Shown: positions 8,308 through 20,908, counted from the first letter of the stretch. The stretch: DNA of 61,973 nt from Pseudoalteromonas piscicida (GCF_002744175.1 NZ_NKHF01000050.1:1-61973), one strand, 5' to 3'. Numbers and translations: made by a program. Notes: a model not told the origin generated them from the sequence alone.

Positions 8308-10350
8308 TTATAGCGCTTTAAAGCGAATAGCAACACCACCGCCAGGAGCCAGTTTTAACGTTAGTTTGTCGTTACTTGTGACTTGTTGACGATAAATGTT
8401 CATATCGTAAGGGTTTTGCTTCCACTCTGCGTTGTCACCGTCAGCATAGATTTGTGCTTCAAAGCGTTTACCAGCTTCAAGAAAGTCTAGTGAAATTGGG
8501 ATCTCTCGTGCTTTCTCGTCTGTAACGGCACCTAGGAACCAATCATCACCGTTATATTGTTTGTGCTTACGTGCTTTACGAGCAAATACCACATAATCAC
8601 CCACTTCTCCGTCCAACGCCATGCTCTGTTCCCAGTCAGTCGGTACGTCTTTAATAAACTGAAAGGCATCGGGTTTTGCTAGATAATTCTCTGGTAGATC
8701 AGCGGCCATTTGAATTGGGCTATACAGGACCACATAAAGTGCTAATTGCTTGGCTAGGGTGGTTTGTGGGCGGTTAGTTTTATCACCAAGGCCGTTAAAG
8801 CCCATGTCAAAAATACCCGGTGTAAAGTCCATAGGGCCTGCTAACATACGAGTAAACGCAAGCATAGGAACGTGTTCAGGTGGGTTTGGAGGAGTGCCCC
8901 ACGCATTAAATTCTTGACCTCGCGCGCCTTCACGAGAAATCCAGTTTGGATAAGTACGGCGAAGTCCCGTGTCTTTGATAGGCTCATGTGTGTTAATACT
9001 GATCTTATGTTTAGCTGCCAGTTTAATGTTGTCTAAATATTCATTCACCATAAACTGCCCGTCATGCCACTCGAATCGAGCATTTCCTTGCGCATCAATG
9101 CGCTTGATGTTACCGCCATCTGCAACATATCCTGTTTTGACCTGACGTACCCCGGCTTTTTCATAGAGCGCAAAGGCATCTTCCATTTGATTGCGATAGT
9201 TACTGACATTGCCCGATGTTTCGTGATGACCAATCAAGCGAGCACCCACTTTTTCACCGTGCTTGGCTATTTCGTCAATATTGAAATCAGGATAGGCTTC
9301 GGTAAAACTAAAGACATCGCCATTGAAGAACCAGTCACCATCCCAACCAATATTCCAGCCTTCAACTAACACACCATCAAAGCCATTATCGGCAGCAAAG
9401 GTTAAGTATTCTTTAGTTCGCTCGGTCGTTGCACCGTGCTTTTCTCCACTTCCCCACGTGCTTTTATTAATGTGCATTTCCCACCAAATACCAATGTACT
9501 TACCCGGTTCAACCCAAGAAACATCGCCTAGTTTATTTGGCTCATTCAGGTTTAAAATAAGATGAGAATTAAGTAAGTCTGTAGCTTCACTCCCTATCTG
9601 TAGAGTGCGCCAAGGCGTATAGAACTTACCATTGGTCTTAACCGCAACCCCATCTGACCAAGGGGTTAAATCAGCAACAAATGTCCCTGGACGACGTTGA
9701 TTTAACGTCATGCCCGCATAATCTATAAGTGCAGCTTCGTGCACACTGATATGCACACCATCTTGGTTTTTTAAGGTAAATGGGGTGTGTACATGAGCGG
9801 CGTCGTGCAATGGTGTGGTGTTATAGACATATTCATAGCGGTTCCATCCACGGGCAGGGATCCACCATGCGGTACTCTTGTCACTATCCGCAAAAGCGAA
9901 TTCGGTGAGCTCTTTGGTAATATAAAGCGATTGGTTTTGCGCCACTTCGTAACGGAAACCCACACCATCATCAAATACCTTAACGCGCACGGTATATTGC
10001 GGCGATTTATCGGTCTGTTTAGCAAACGTGACGGCCAGCTCATTGTGTTTGTCTTGGATCACTCTTGCTTCACCCCAAGGTTGCTCCCAGCTGCTATCTA
10101 CACTGTTACGATGATGTGTAGTAATCATTAATCCATCGCGCATCGATGCCGCTCTTGCAAAATCAAAACCAAGTTTTGAGGGATGAATAATTGTTTTGTC
10201 GTTAAAGCTTACTTGGTAGCTAGGCTGGCTATTATCATCACTTAGTGTGAAGGTAATGTTGCCATCGGGTGAGCTTACAGCTAAAGAAGCCGCGAAGCTT
10301 GTGCTAGTAAACAAACTTAAGCCAATCAGGGAAAATGACAGGGGGCGCAT
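8308..10350 (-). CDS. Glycoside hydrolase family 97 (alpha-glucosidase-like)
   Basis: A 680-residue enzyme of the SusB type, expected to release glucose from alpha-glucans in the periplasm. A signal peptide (MRPLSFSLIGLSLFTSTSFA) precedes an N-terminal beta-sandwich, a TIM barrel beginning near IGIWWEMHINKSTWG, and a C-terminal beta domain. Glutamates in HETSGN, in NTHEPIKDTGLRRTYPN and in SREGARGQE match positions used by inverting, calcium-dependent GH97 members; a retaining galactosidase would have an Asp nucleophile. It is alone, without the susCD, amylase or maltose transporter genes that often accompany it. A LacI-type palindrome lies upstream. Confidence 0.9.
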   Translation of the reverse strand: MRPLSFSLIGLSLFTSTSFAASLAVSSPDGNITFTLSDDNSQPSYQVSFNDKTIIHPSKLGFDFARAASMRDGLMITTHHRNSVDSSWEQPWGEARVIQDKHNELAVTFAKQTDKSPQYTVRVKVFDDGVGFRYEVAQNQSLYITKELTEFAFADSDKSTAWWIPARGWNRYEYVYNTTPLHDAAHVHTPFTLKNQDGVHISVHEAALIDYAGMTLNQRRPGTFVADLTPWSDGVAVKTNGKFYTPWRTLQIGSEATDLLNSHLILNLNEPNKLGDVSWVEPGKYIGIWWEMHINKSTWGSGEKHGATTERTKEYLTFAADNGFDGVLVEGWNIGWDGDWFFNGDVFSFTEAYPDFNIDEIAKHGEKVGARLIGHHETSGNVSNYRNQMEDAFALYEKAGVRQVKTGYVADGGNIKRIDAQGNARFEWHDGQFMVNEYLDNIKLAAKHKISINTHEPIKDTGLRRTYPNWISREGARGQEFNAWGTPPNPPEHVPMLAFTRMLAGPMDFTPGIFDMGFNGLGDKTNRPQTTLAKQLALYVVLYSPIQMAADLPENYLAKPDAFQFIKDVPTDWEQSMALDGEVGDYVVFARKARKHKQYNGDDWFLGAVTDEKAREIPISLDFLEAGKRFEAQIYADGDNAEWKQNPYDMNIYRQQVTSNDKLTLKLAPGGGVAIRFKAL

Positions 10351-10440
10351 AGTGTTTCCTTTTTGTTGTCGACACGTATATTCGTGTTCTTTTACATATA
10401 CGCTAAGCTTACTGTTGTATGCTAATGTTCACGTAAAAGT

Positions 10441-10476
10441 TGCATACGTATTCATCCTGTAAATGCGATGAACGTA
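10441..10476. promoter_or_regulatory. Palindromes upstream of GH97 gene
   Basis: TGCATACGTATTCA (10441-10454) is a near-palindrome centred on CG (six of seven pairs), the form of LacI-family operators. It overlaps a larger inverted repeat, TACGT.TTCATC with GATGAACGTA (to 10476). It lies between the divergent GH97 and cupredoxin genes and could serve either. Confidence 0.35.
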
Positions 10477-10542
10477 ATAATTATTCCGCTCGGTCTAGTA
10501 TAGACAAGCAAAAATATAAAATAAGGATTGGTTGGACTGCCT

Positions 10543-11190
10543 ATGCAAAAGCTCACTCTGCTGCGATGCATTGTCGTCGTATTCGCTATGCTCCAATTAA
10601 ATATTGTTATGGCGCTGGAAATACAAGTGCTAGATAACGATAAACAACCATTAGAAAATGCGGCAGTTTGGCTTACAGGGAAAGGCACCGCAAAAGAGCA
10701 GCGCCAGCTTAGCTTTAAAATGGAGCAAAAAGATAAATCTTTTGTGCCACATATCCTCATAGTACAAGCGGGAGCTCAGGTCTCATTTCCAAACTTAGAT
10801 CCTATTTTGCATCACGTGTACTCTTTTTCATCAACGAAGGCATTTGAACTCAAACTGTATCGGGACGATCCTAAACAGGTGTTATTTGATCAGCCCGGTA
10901 TCGTCGAGCTCGGGTGCAATATTCACGATTGGATGTTGGGTTATATCGTTGTTGTTGATAGCCCTTTGTTTGCCGTAACCGATAAAAACGGCAAAGCAAA
11001 CATCGACCTTGGCGCGACGCAGGTAGGTGAATTACAGCTACATGTTTGGCACGAGCGGTTTGAGAACCTTGAGCAAATAGAACAGCGTCAGTTCTCGGGG
11101 CTGAATAATACCAGTGCCATCACTTATCAAATAAAGCAAACGCTGATGGCTCCATTGCAGGACTTTTCTGATGACTTCGACGATTATTAA
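10543..11190 (+). CDS. Secreted cupredoxin-like protein
   Basis: A 215-residue exported protein often labelled methylamine utilisation protein by homology. After the signal peptide (ending IVMA, residue 24) there is a beta-sandwich. A plastocyanin-like type 1 copper site is suggested by LDPILHHVYSFS (His) and GIVELGCNIHDWMLGYI (Cys, His, Met). ATG 10543 is preferred over an in-frame TTG at 10528 because it begins directly with the signal sequence. The 3' end overlaps the beta-barrel gene by 20 bases, implying coupled translation. There is no methylamine dehydrogenase nearby, so that name should not be taken literally. A role in copper or redox sensing is possible. Confidence 0.75.
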   Translation: MQKLTLLRCIVVVFAMLQLNIVMALEIQVLDNDKQPLENAAVWLTGKGTAKEQRQLSFKMEQKDKSFVPHILIVQAGAQVSFPNLDPILHHVYSFSSTKAFELKLYRDDPKQVLFDQPGIVELGCNIHDWMLGYIVVVDSPLFAVTDKNGKANIDLGATQVGELQLHVWHERFENLEQIEQRQFSGLNNTSAITYQIKQTLMAPLQDFSDDFDDY

Positions 11191-12412
11191 ATTAACTTCC
11201 TTATTGGCGTTATTTGCCATTGGGGAAAGCGGTGCTGTTGAGGTTTCAGGGCATGGACAACTGCAAGCCATGTGGCAGCAGGACGATAATCGTAAAGCTT
11301 GGTATCAGCCAGGTTGGGGAGTTACTAGATTTGGCAAGGGAGAGTCCGACCTGATGCTGAGTCGCGGCGCGATTGATTGGCGTCTCGACTTTGACAGTGC
11401 GTGGTTTTTGCATGGCGTAATGCAGTATGTGCCAGACCCAGATGATAAGCTTGGGTTTACCGAGTTATATTTACAGTATCGTACGCTACCTAGTAATGGT
11501 CGTCGGTTCATCGTGCGCGTTGGTGGCTTCTATCCTAAGTTTTCCATTGAAAACCCAGATATCGGTTGGTCATCTCCGTATAATTATCAGTATTCTGCTA
11601 TTAATGCTTGGGTCGGTGAAGAAGTACGTGTATTTGGCACTGAGATAGCCATAGAACAGCCATCGACCCGCCGCAGCAGAGGAAAGGGGTATAAAGGGGT
11701 GGCTGGCGTTTTTAAAGGTAATGACCCTGCGGGTACTTTGTTGGCATGGCGAGGGTTTACTGTACACGATAGGCAGTCGGTATTTAATGAAAGCATACCA
11801 TTTGCCGCAGTTGAGTCGTTAAATACGCCACAACTACAGCATCAAGCGCAGTATGTGGAACCATTTACTGAAATAGATGGCCGTTTTGGCTATTACCTTG
11901 GGTATCATCATGACTTCTCGACCCGCAGTGCGGTCAATGTATATTGGTATGACAATAATGGTGATCCAAGCAAAGTTAACTATCGCACAGGCCAGTATGC
12001 GTGGGATACTAAATTCATTAGTGCCGCTTGGCGTTATAAGTTAACAGTAAAAATACAGTTACTGCTCCAAGGGATGGCAGGTAATACAGCAATGGGAGCT
12101 AATCGTGGTGTCGATAATGACTTTAATAGTTGGTTTTTGTTGTTAACTCATAAGCACAATGCATGGCGTTTTAGTGTGCGAGCGGAGCAATTTAAGGTCA
12201 TTGATAAAGACGACTGGCAGTTTGATCCAAACCAAAGCCATGGTCATGCCTTCACAGCGACGGCAAAATATCAGATTAATTCGAATTGGTTAGTTGGTGT
12301 TGAGTGGTTGGATCTCAAAACGACAGTCGCGAATCGTGACGCCTTTAACGGGAAACCCAAGCAAACGGACCGTGTTTGGCGCCTCAGTGCAGAATATCGC
12401 TTTACCTTATAG
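11171..12412 (+). CDS. Outer membrane beta-barrel protein of unknown function
   Basis: A 413-residue protein with a signal peptide (MTSTIIKLTSLLALFAIGESGA) and alternating hydrophobic beta strands through to a C-terminal LSAEYRFTL. The general form is that of a porin or phosphate-selective-porin-like barrel. Its start lies inside the preceding cupredoxin gene, so the two are almost surely made together. The pair may be a copper-binding periplasmic protein and its outer membrane partner; this is inferred only from the gene order. I do not recognise a named family. Confidence 0.7.
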   Translation: MTSTIIKLTSLLALFAIGESGAVEVSGHGQLQAMWQQDDNRKAWYQPGWGVTRFGKGESDLMLSRGAIDWRLDFDSAWFLHGVMQYVPDPDDKLGFTELYLQYRTLPSNGRRFIVRVGGFYPKFSIENPDIGWSSPYNYQYSAINAWVGEEVRVFGTEIAIEQPSTRRSRGKGYKGVAGVFKGNDPAGTLLAWRGFTVHDRQSVFNESIPFAAVESLNTPQLQHQAQYVEPFTEIDGRFGYYLGYHHDFSTRSAVNVYWYDNNGDPSKVNYRTGQYAWDTKFISAAWRYKLTVKIQLLLQGMAGNTAMGANRGVDNDFNSWFLLLTHKHNAWRFSVRAEQFKVIDKDDWQFDPNQSHGHAFTATAKYQINSNWLVGVEWLDLKTTVANRDAFNGKPKQTDRVWRLSAEYRFTL

Positions 12413-12440
12413 TAAAAGTGACGCACCTGCGTCACTTTTA
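12413..12440 (+). terminator. Strong terminator between convergent genes
   Basis: A perfect 12-bp stem (TAAAAGTGACGC/GCGTCACTTTTA) with loop ACCT begins immediately after the barrel gene stop codon. The A/T-rich base of the stem makes it usable from both sides, so it could also serve sthA. Confidence 0.88.
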
Positions 12441-12469
12441 TTTATATCTAAGCTTGGATTGTTTTAGCT

Positions 12470-13906
12470 TTAATCTAGCAGGCGGTTAACCCCATTAAGC
12501 GCAGCCACACGATAGGCTTCTGCCATGGTTGGGTAGTTAAACGTGGTATTAATAAAGTATTCCACATTATTACCAGAGCCCTTTTGTTCCATAATGGCTT
12601 GGCCGATATGGATAATCTCCGATGCTCGCTCACCGAAGCAGTGAATACCGAGTATTTCTTTGGTTTCAGCATGGAATAGAATTTTTAAGCTGCCAACTTC
12701 AGTGCCCGTTATCTGAGCGCGTGCAAGGTGTTTAAATTGCGCACGCCCTACTTCATAAGGAATGCGAGCTGCGGTGAGCTCTTGCTCTGTTTTTCCCACT
12801 GAGCTCATTTCAGGAATGGTGTAAATTCCCGTTGGAATATCGGTGATAAGGCGCTCATCACATGCGCCATGAACGATGGCATTTGCGGCAATTCGACCTT
12901 GGTCAAATGCAGCACTGGCAAGGCTTGGGTAACCAATTACATCTCCCACAGCAAAAATGTTATCCACTTCGGTTTGGTAGTGTTCATTGACCTTGAGTTG
13001 GCCGCGACTATCGGCCTTTAAACCAACCTTATCAAGGTTTAAGGTTTCCGTATTTCCTGAGCGGCCATTGGCCCATAAAATACAATCTGCGCGCACCTTT
13101 TTACCTGACTGAAGGTGAACAATTACTCCTTTGTCATGGGTTTCTACCTTGGCAAACTCTTCATTATGGCGAATAACAATCCCATTGTTCCAAAAGTGAT
13201 AACTGAGAGCGTCAGAGATCTCGGCATCCATAAAGGCCAATAGGCGGTCGCGAGTATTGATAAGGTCAACTTTCGCGCCCAGTCCCTTAAAGATCGAGGC
13301 ATATTCACATCCGATCACCCCAGCGCCGTATATCAACACGCGTTGAGGATTATGTTCTAAACTTAAAATTGTATCACTGTCATAGACGCGAGGGTGATTA
13401 AAGTCTACGCCTGGTGGACGATATGGTCTTGACCCTGTCGCAATTACGATGGTTTGAGCCGTCAACAACTCTTGCGAACCATCTTGATGGATCACTTGCA
13501 CGGTATGTGCATCAACGAAACTGGCATCGCCTTGGAATAAGTGAATGCGATTGCGGCCATAAAAACTAGAGCGTAGCGTCGACTGCTTTGAGATCACATC
13601 ACTGGCATGATGGAGAATATCTTGAAAGGTATGACGTTGTGGGCGCTCAGTAAAACGATAAAGTGGATTCGCTTTATACTCAATTAAACGGCTTACAGAG
13701 TGGCGGAGTGCTTTAGAAGGAATAGTACCCCAGTGAACACAGCCTCCACCCACGGCGTGTTGGCGCTCAATTACTGCGACTTTTTTACCGCTTTTGGAGA
13801 GGTTCATGGCGGCGCCTTCGCCGCCAGGCCCAGTGCCTATGATAATGGCATCGTATTGATAGGATTCTGGAATTGTATCGGTTTTTTCTGCAGCTTTTTT
13901 GCTCAC
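12470..13906 (-). CDS. sthA: Soluble pyridine nucleotide transhydrogenase
   Basis: A 478-residue cytoplasmic FAD enzyme that exchanges hydride between NADPH and NAD+. The FAD-binding motif is [14 protein letters not shown]. The lipoamide-dehydrogenase disulfide is replaced by [17 protein letters not shown] with a single Cys, diagnostic of SthA. The NAD fold is [14 protein letters not shown], and the dimerisation domain contains [16 protein letters not shown] set the start at GTG 13906, because AAGGGG sits seven bases upstream and the length then matches E. coli SthA; a longer reading to 14002 runs into the desaturase gene. It follows the desaturase by 35 bases, probably in one transcript controlled by FabR. 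Confidence 0.95.
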   Translation of the reverse strand: MSKKAAEKTDTIPESYQYDAIIIGTGPGGEGAAMNLSKSGKKVAVIERQHAVGGGCVHWGTIPSKALRHSVSRLIEYKANPLYRFTERPQRHTFQDILHHASDVISKQSTLRSSFYGRNRIHLFQGDASFVDAHTVQVIHQDGSQELLTAQTIVIATGSRPYRPPGVDFNHPRVYDSDTILSLEHNPQRVLIYGAGVIGCEYASIFKGLGAKVDLINTRDRLLAFMDAEISDALSYHFWNNGIVIRHNEEFAKVETHDKGVIVHLQSGKKVRADCILWANGRSGNTETLNLDKVGLKADSRGQLKVNEHYQTEVDNIFAVGDVIGYPSLASAAFDQGRIAANAIVHGACDERLITDIPTGIYTIPEMSSVGKTEQELTAARIPYEVGRAQFKHLARAQITGTEVGSLKILFHAETKEILGIHCFGERASEIIHIGQAIMEQKGSGNNVEYFINTTFNYPTMAEAYRVAALNGVNRLLD

Positions 13907-13941
13907 GGCCTCACCCCTTAAGTTGTTGAGGCCGCTGAATA

Positions 13942-15069
13942 TTATGCTGTTTTCAGTAGCCTCGAATTTAGTGCAATCCAAGCTTGTTTTTGGGTTTCCC
14001 AAGCTTGTTCTAGCTCCTTATATTGTTGCATCAATGCTGAATGTTCGCATTGTGCCAATACGGCTTCTTTTTTCGCCTCAAGTACCTGCTTTTGCACGGT
14101 ACAATAATTTTGGAGCTTTTTAAGAAGCAAATCATACTCTTGTTGTAACAATGTAAGCTTATCTTGCGCTAAAGGCAATTTTGCGAGGCTGACTTTAGTC
14201 TTATTCATCAAGGTCTCAGCTTTGGCTTTTTCAATCCGCTCGACTGGCGTACGCTTTAGTTTACTCGCCAGACCCAATGCGGCAAAAGTACGGATCAGCC
14301 ACTTGGTAGGGTCATAGTGATACCAGCGAATACCGTTGCGGTAATCACTTGCAAAAATATGGTGAAAATTATGGTAGCCCTCACCATAGGTAAATAATGC
14401 CAATAAACCATTATCTCTGGCTGTGTTTTTTTCTGTATAGGGGCGGCTTCCCCAAATGTGGGCAAGTGAATTGATAAAAAAAGTGAAGTGTTGACTTAAT
14501 ACTAGCCTGAGCACACCAGCTAACAACAACATGCCTACTACATTACCTAGCAATAGTCCAAGCAGCAAAGGAATACCAATATTGGTCAATAACACTAACT
14601 TCATATAATGCTTGTGTTGCCACATCACAATGCGGTTGCGCTGTAAGTCTCTGGCGTTGCTGTAGTCGCCATAGGTATCCCCCTGATAATCTCTTAGCAT
14701 CCAGCCAATGTGGCTATACCAAAAGCCTCGTGTGGCGGCATAAGGATCTTTGATGGGATCATCGACCTGGCCGTGGTGAATACGATGGTCACTACTCCAA
14801 TGTAGAGCACTATTTTGCAGTGCAAATGCTCCACCTAGCGCAAAAACAACCTGAATAACGGGGTGCGCATCATAAGCTTTGTGCGCCCACAAGCGGTGGT
14901 AGCCTGCGGTGATTGAAAGGCCGGCATAAAACATACAGGCAACAAAAGCTACCCAGTGGCTGGTGGTATAACCGTACTCAAAGCCATACCAAGGAACCAA
15001 AGTAATAGCTGCTAAAAATGACAAGCTAAAGAACAGTACATTGGTCCATAAAATGGGGGGTTTTTTCAT
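13942..15069 (-). CDS. Membrane fatty acid desaturase (delta-9 type)
   Basis: A 375-residue inner membrane di-iron desaturase that adds a cis double bond to acyl chains. The three histidine clusters are HRLWAH, HRIHH and HNFHH, with four membrane segments around them. The last 90 residues are an unusual charged, coiled-coil-like tail beyond the catalytic core. ATG 15069 is chosen over the preceding in-frame TTG. The gene is divergent from fabR with a FabR operator in its leader, so it is likely repressed when unsaturated lipids are plentiful. sthA follows downstream. Confidence 0.93.
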   Translation of the reverse strand: MKKPPILWTNVLFFSLSFLAAITLVPWYGFEYGYTTSHWVAFVACMFYAGLSITAGYHRLWAHKAYDAHPVIQVVFALGGAFALQNSALHWSSDHRIHHGQVDDPIKDPYAATRGFWYSHIGWMLRDYQGDTYGDYSNARDLQRNRIVMWQHKHYMKLVLLTNIGIPLLLGLLLGNVVGMLLLAGVLRLVLSQHFTFFINSLAHIWGSRPYTEKNTARDNGLLALFTYGEGYHNFHHIFASDYRNGIRWYHYDPTKWLIRTFAALGLASKLKRTPVERIEKAKAETLMNKTKVSLAKLPLAQDKLTLLQQEYDLLLKKLQNYCTVQKQVLEAKKEAVLAQCEHSALMQQYKELEQAWETQKQAWIALNSRLLKTA

Positions 15070-15093
15070 CAAGTAATCTCAAAATCTAATTTC

Positions 15094-15111
15094 AGCGTAC
15101 AACTGTACGCT
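15094..15111. promoter_or_regulatory. FabR operator
   Basis: AGCGTACAACTGTACGCT is a perfect 18-bp palindrome apart from its central base pair. It matches the AGCGTACA-NN-TGT(A/T)CGCT form known for FabR sites at fabA and fabB in enterobacteria. It lies 25 bases upstream of the desaturase start and 84 from fabR, placing it in the divergent promoter region. Confidence 0.85.
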
Positions 15112-15194
15112 AAAATAGTATTTCATTCTTGCCGCGTCAAGGTTTAGACTGCAGTTTATTGTTCTAATTTTTCGAAGCGAATTGGGGAAAGTCC

Positions 15195-15818
15195 ATGGCT
15201 GGCGTGCGTGCCCAACAAAAACAGAAGACCCGTCAAGCGCTTATCGAAGCGGCATTTAATCAATTGAGTGCGGAGCATAGTTTCTCAAATTTGAGCTTGC
15301 GAGAAGTGGCGCGAGAAGCGGGTATTGCACCCACTTCGTTTTATCGTCACTTTAAGGATATGAACGAGCTCGGGCTGACAATGGTAGATGAAGCGGGGCT
15401 AACGCTCAGGCAGTTAATGCGGCAAGCGCGTCGCAGAATCGCCAAAGGAGGCAGTGTCATCAATACTTCGGTGCACACCTTTATGGAATTTATTGAGCAG
15501 TCGAGCAACCAGTTTCGCTTGCTACTTCGTGAGCGTTCAGGCACTTCACCTGCGTTTCGTGCTGCTGTTGCCAGAGAGATTAAACACTTTATTTTAGAGT
15601 TGGCCCATTATCTCGAAACGGAAACCGGCGTGGATACACACCATGCGCATATGCAAGCTGAGGCGATGGTGACACTGGTGTTTAGTTCTGGTGCTGAAGC
15701 ATTGGATCAAGAACCACAGCAACGGGCAGAACTCACCGAACGGTTAAAATGGCAGCTAAGGTACATTGCCAAGGGCGCCTCTGGTTATGCCAAACACCCA
15801 GAACCACCAAAAAAATAG
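15195..15818 (+). CDS. fabR: FabR, TetR-family repressor of unsaturated lipid synthesis
   Basis: A 207-residue transcription factor. The TetR helix-turn-helix is near the N-terminus ([31 protein letters not shown]), and the rest is the helical acyl-ligand domain ([26 protein letters not shown]). FabR senses the ratio of unsaturated to saturated acyl thioesters and represses desaturation genes. The upstream GGGGAAAG supports ATG 15195. Enterobacteria also keep fabR close to sthA; here a desaturase has been placed between them. Confidence 0.94.
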   Translation: MAGVRAQQKQKTRQALIEAAFNQLSAEHSFSNLSLREVAREAGIAPTSFYRHFKDMNELGLTMVDEAGLTLRQLMRQARRRIAKGGSVINTSVHTFMEFIEQSSNQFRLLLRERSGTSPAFRAAVAREIKHFILELAHYLETETGVDTHHAHMQAEAMVTLVFSSGAEALDQEPQQRAELTERLKWQLRYIAKGASGYAKHPEPPKK

Positions 15819-15839
15819 CCTAATTTAGGCTATTTTTTT
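15809..15839 (+). terminator. fabR terminator overlapping the stop codon
   Basis: AAAAAATAGCCTAA pairs with TTAGGCTATTTTTT, a long stem with a U tract. The left arm contains the fabR TAG stop codon. Confidence 0.88.
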
Positions 15840-15991
15840 ACTAGTAATTAAAATTCAAAATAACCTTGCTCAATTCATATCCTATCTGTGTTCTCTGCTT
15901 TATGTGAATTTTATTTTCATAATATAACTTACGCCTGAGTAAATATTCCATCATGAGGGCCGGTGTATGTTGTTTTTGGGATAAATTATGC

Positions 15992-16020
15992 TTGATTGTC
16001 TCTTTTGAAGCATGCTAAAA
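15992..16020 (+). promoter_or_regulatory. Predicted leu operon promoter
   Basis: TTGATT and CTAAAA are separated by 17 bases with an extended TG just before the -10. Transcription would start near 16027, about 28 bases before the leader peptide ATG. Confidence 0.45.
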
Positions 16021-16054
16021 CATAACCAATTCATCAACAGGAACACTTAGCTCA

Positions 16055-16123
16055 ATGAAAAATATGCTGCGTATTTCACTCCTTCTTAACCTCCTACTGG
16101 TAAACCAGAGGGGTGGGGTGTAA
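16055..16123 (+). CDS. leuL: leu operon leader peptide
   Basis: A 22-residue leader peptide starting MKNMLRISLLLNLLLV and ending NQRGGV. It has seven leucines, six of them at residues 9-11 and 13-15. Ribosome stalling at these codons when charged tRNA-Leu is scarce would control transcription into leuABCD. AGGA lies 12 bases before the ATG. The stop codon overlaps the left arm of the antiterminator. Confidence 0.88.
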   Translation: MKNMLRISLLLNLLLVNQRGGV

Positions 16124-16179
16124 TTGCGCAAATTGAGCGACACTTACTGTAGACACCCCGCATTTGCGGGGTTTTTTTT
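16115..16179 (+). promoter_or_regulatory. leu attenuator (antiterminator and terminator)
   Basis: The terminator is CCCCGC-ATTT-GCGGGG at 16156-16171 followed by eight T residues. The alternative antiterminator pairs GGGGTGT at 16115-16121 with ACACCCC at 16153-16159, which takes up the left arm of the terminator. This is the mutually exclusive folding expected of amino-acid attenuation. Confidence 0.88.
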
Positions 16180-16195
16180 GGCTGAGGATAAGGGT

Positions 16196-18816
<2,621 letters not shown>

Positions 18817-18831
18817 TAAGGGTAAGAGCAA

Positions 18832-20235
18832 GTGGCAAAAACATTATATGATAAAATTTGGCAATCCCATGTGGTAGCCAAGTTAAATGAGCAAACCGAT
18901 CTATTATATATCGACCGTCATCTAGTCCATGAAGTGACTTCACCGCAGGCGTTTGCGGGTTTGAGAGAGAAAAACCGTCCAGTACGCTGTCCAGAGAAAA
19001 CCATTGCGACAATGGACCATAATGTATCGACTAAAAGTCGCTCGATTGATGCGGCCAGTGAAGTGAGCAAAAATCAGCTGCAAGCATTGGCGCAAAACTG
19101 TGAAGAGTTTGGGATTGTTCTATACGACTTAAACTCCATTAATCAGGGCATAGTCCACGTCATGGGGCCGGAACAAGGGATCACTTTGCCAGGTACAACC
19201 ATTGTATGTGGCGACAGCCATACTTCAACGCATGGTGCATTTGGGGCGTTAGCTCATGGGATCGGCACGTCAGAAGTTGAGCATGTGTTGGCCACACAAA
19301 CACTACAACAGAAAAAAGCTAAATCGTTAAAAATTCAAGTGAATGGCGTATTGCGCCCGACCGTAACTGCAAAAGACTTAATTCTTGCGGTAATAGGTAA
19401 ATTAGGTACTGCTGGTGGGACTGGGTATGTGGCTGAGTTTTGTGGCTCAGGGATCGAAGCGTTGTCGATGGAAGCACGGATGACGCTCTGTAATATGAGC
19501 ATTGAAATGGGCGCTAAAGCTGGGCTGATAGCACCTGATGAGAAGACATTTGAGTATCTACGCGGGCGCCCATTTGCACCCCAAGGGGAAGAATTTGACG
19601 CTGCGGTGCGCTACTGGCAAACCCTACATAGCGACCCTGATGCTGAGTTTGATCGTGTGGTTGAGCTAGATGCCGACAGCGTGCAACCTCAAGTAACTTG
19701 GGGAACTAGTCCTGAGCAAGTGATTGGCATTAATGACTTGGTGCCGAACCCTGATGACGAACCAAACCTAGTCAAAGCTGATGCAATGCGAAGCGCGCTG
19801 AAATATATGGGCTTAACTGCAGGGCAAAGACTGAGTGATGCTAAGGTAGACACTGTATTCATTGGCTCTTGCACAAATAGTCGCATTGAAGACTTGCGGG
19901 CCGCAGCACACGTAGTTGCAGGGAAACGTGTTGCAACTGGGGTTGAAGCATTGATTGTGCCTGGTTCTGGATTGGTGAAACAGCAAGCGGAACAAGAGGG
20001 TTTAGCTGAGATTTTTAAGGCCGCGGGATTTGAGTGGCGCGAACCTGGCTGCTCTATGTGTTTGGCGATGAATGACGATCGTCTTGGCGCGGAAAAACGC
20101 TGTGCTTCGACTTCAAACCGTAATTTCGAAGGACGTCAAGGGCGAGGCGGGCGCACGCATCTTGTGAGCCCCGCGATGGCTGCCGCCGCTGCAATTGCGG
20201 GTCACTTTACCGATATTCGAGGAGAAGCGTTATGA
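18832..20235 (+). CDS. leuC: 3-isopropylmalate dehydratase large subunit
   Basis: A 467-residue subunit of isopropylmalate isomerase, an aconitase-family [4Fe-4S] enzyme that works with LeuD. The cluster cysteines lie in [14 protein letters not shown] and in [36 protein letters not shown] is the aconitase signature. The start is GTG 18832 ([13 protein letters not shown]), as commonly seen in this family. leuD overlaps its last four bases. Confidence 0.97.
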   Translation: MAKTLYDKIWQSHVVAKLNEQTDLLYIDRHLVHEVTSPQAFAGLREKNRPVRCPEKTIATMDHNVSTKSRSIDAASEVSKNQLQALAQNCEEFGIVLYDLNSINQGIVHVMGPEQGITLPGTTIVCGDSHTSTHGAFGALAHGIGTSEVEHVLATQTLQQKKAKSLKIQVNGVLRPTVTAKDLILAVIGKLGTAGGTGYVAEFCGSGIEALSMEARMTLCNMSIEMGAKAGLIAPDEKTFEYLRGRPFAPQGEEFDAAVRYWQTLHSDPDAEFDRVVELDADSVQPQVTWGTSPEQVIGINDLVPNPDDEPNLVKADAMRSALKYMGLTAGQRLSDAKVDTVFIGSCTNSRIEDLRAAAHVVAGKRVATGVEALIVPGSGLVKQQAEQEGLAEIFKAAGFEWREPGCSMCLAMNDDRLGAEKRCASTSNRNFEGRQGRGGRTHLVSPAMAAAAAIAGHFTDIRGEAL

Positions 20236-20831
20236 GCGTGTTTCATCAGGGCTTAGTTGCACCATTAGACAAAAATAATGTCGATACAGACCAAATCATT
20301 CCCAAGCAGTTTCTGACCTCAACCAGTCGCGATGGCTTTGATAAAGCACTTTTCTATGATTGGCGTTATCTTGACGACGGTCAGCCGGATCCGAACTTTG
20401 TGCTGAACTATTCGCAATATCAAGGCGCCTCTATTTTATTAACGCGTGATAACTTTGGTTGTGGCTCTTCTCGTGAGCACGCTCCTTGGGCGTTAAAACA
20501 ATACGGTTTTACGGTGATTTTAGCCGAGAGCTTTGCCGACATTTTCTTCAATAACTGTGGTAATAACCAAATGCTTTGTATTGCTTTACCAGCAAGTACC
20601 CTAGATACGCTGTTTGAGGCATGCGAGCAACAGCCCCTAGTGCATGTAAGTATCGACTTAGAAGCACAAACAATAAGTGGAGCTGGTATTGCAACGATTG
20701 ATTTTGAGGTGCGCGAAGATATCAAATCACGCTTATTGAGTGGCCTTGATTTTATTGGTGAAACGGAATTATTAAACGCGCAAATCGACGCATTCGAGCA
20801 ACAACTTGCTCAGGCTCGACCTTGGCAATAA
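20232..20831 (+). CDS. leuD: 3-isopropylmalate dehydratase small subunit
   Basis: A 199-residue swivelling domain subunit that completes the LeuCD active site. [11 protein letters not shown] and [15 protein letters not shown] are the substrate-binding motifs of the family. It is the last gene of leuABCD and is followed by a terminator. Confidence 0.97.
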   Translation: MSVFHQGLVAPLDKNNVDTDQIIPKQFLTSTSRDGFDKALFYDWRYLDDGQPDPNFVLNYSQYQGASILLTRDNFGCGSSREHAPWALKQYGFTVILAESFADIFFNNCGNNQMLCIALPASTLDTLFEACEQQPLVHVSIDLEAQTISGAGIATIDFEVREDIKSRLLSGLDFIGETELLNAQIDAFEQQLAQARPWQ

Positions 20832-20856
20832 TGTCACTTGGTCGAATAACTTTGCC

Positions 20857-20890
20857 ATAAAGCCAGAAGCTGATTAAGCTCTGGCTTTAT
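20857..20890 (+). terminator. leuABCD terminator
   Basis: ATAAAGCCAGA pairs with TCTGGCTTTAT around a 12-base loop that can itself pair (AGCT..AGCT). A short T-rich stretch follows. Confidence 0.75.
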
Positions 20891-20908
20891 TTGTTTAAGG
20901 TGTTTCCA

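Noticed and set aside
10543..11190. Methylamine utilisation function
   Set aside because: The name is carried by homology only; no methylamine dehydrogenase or related genes are present.
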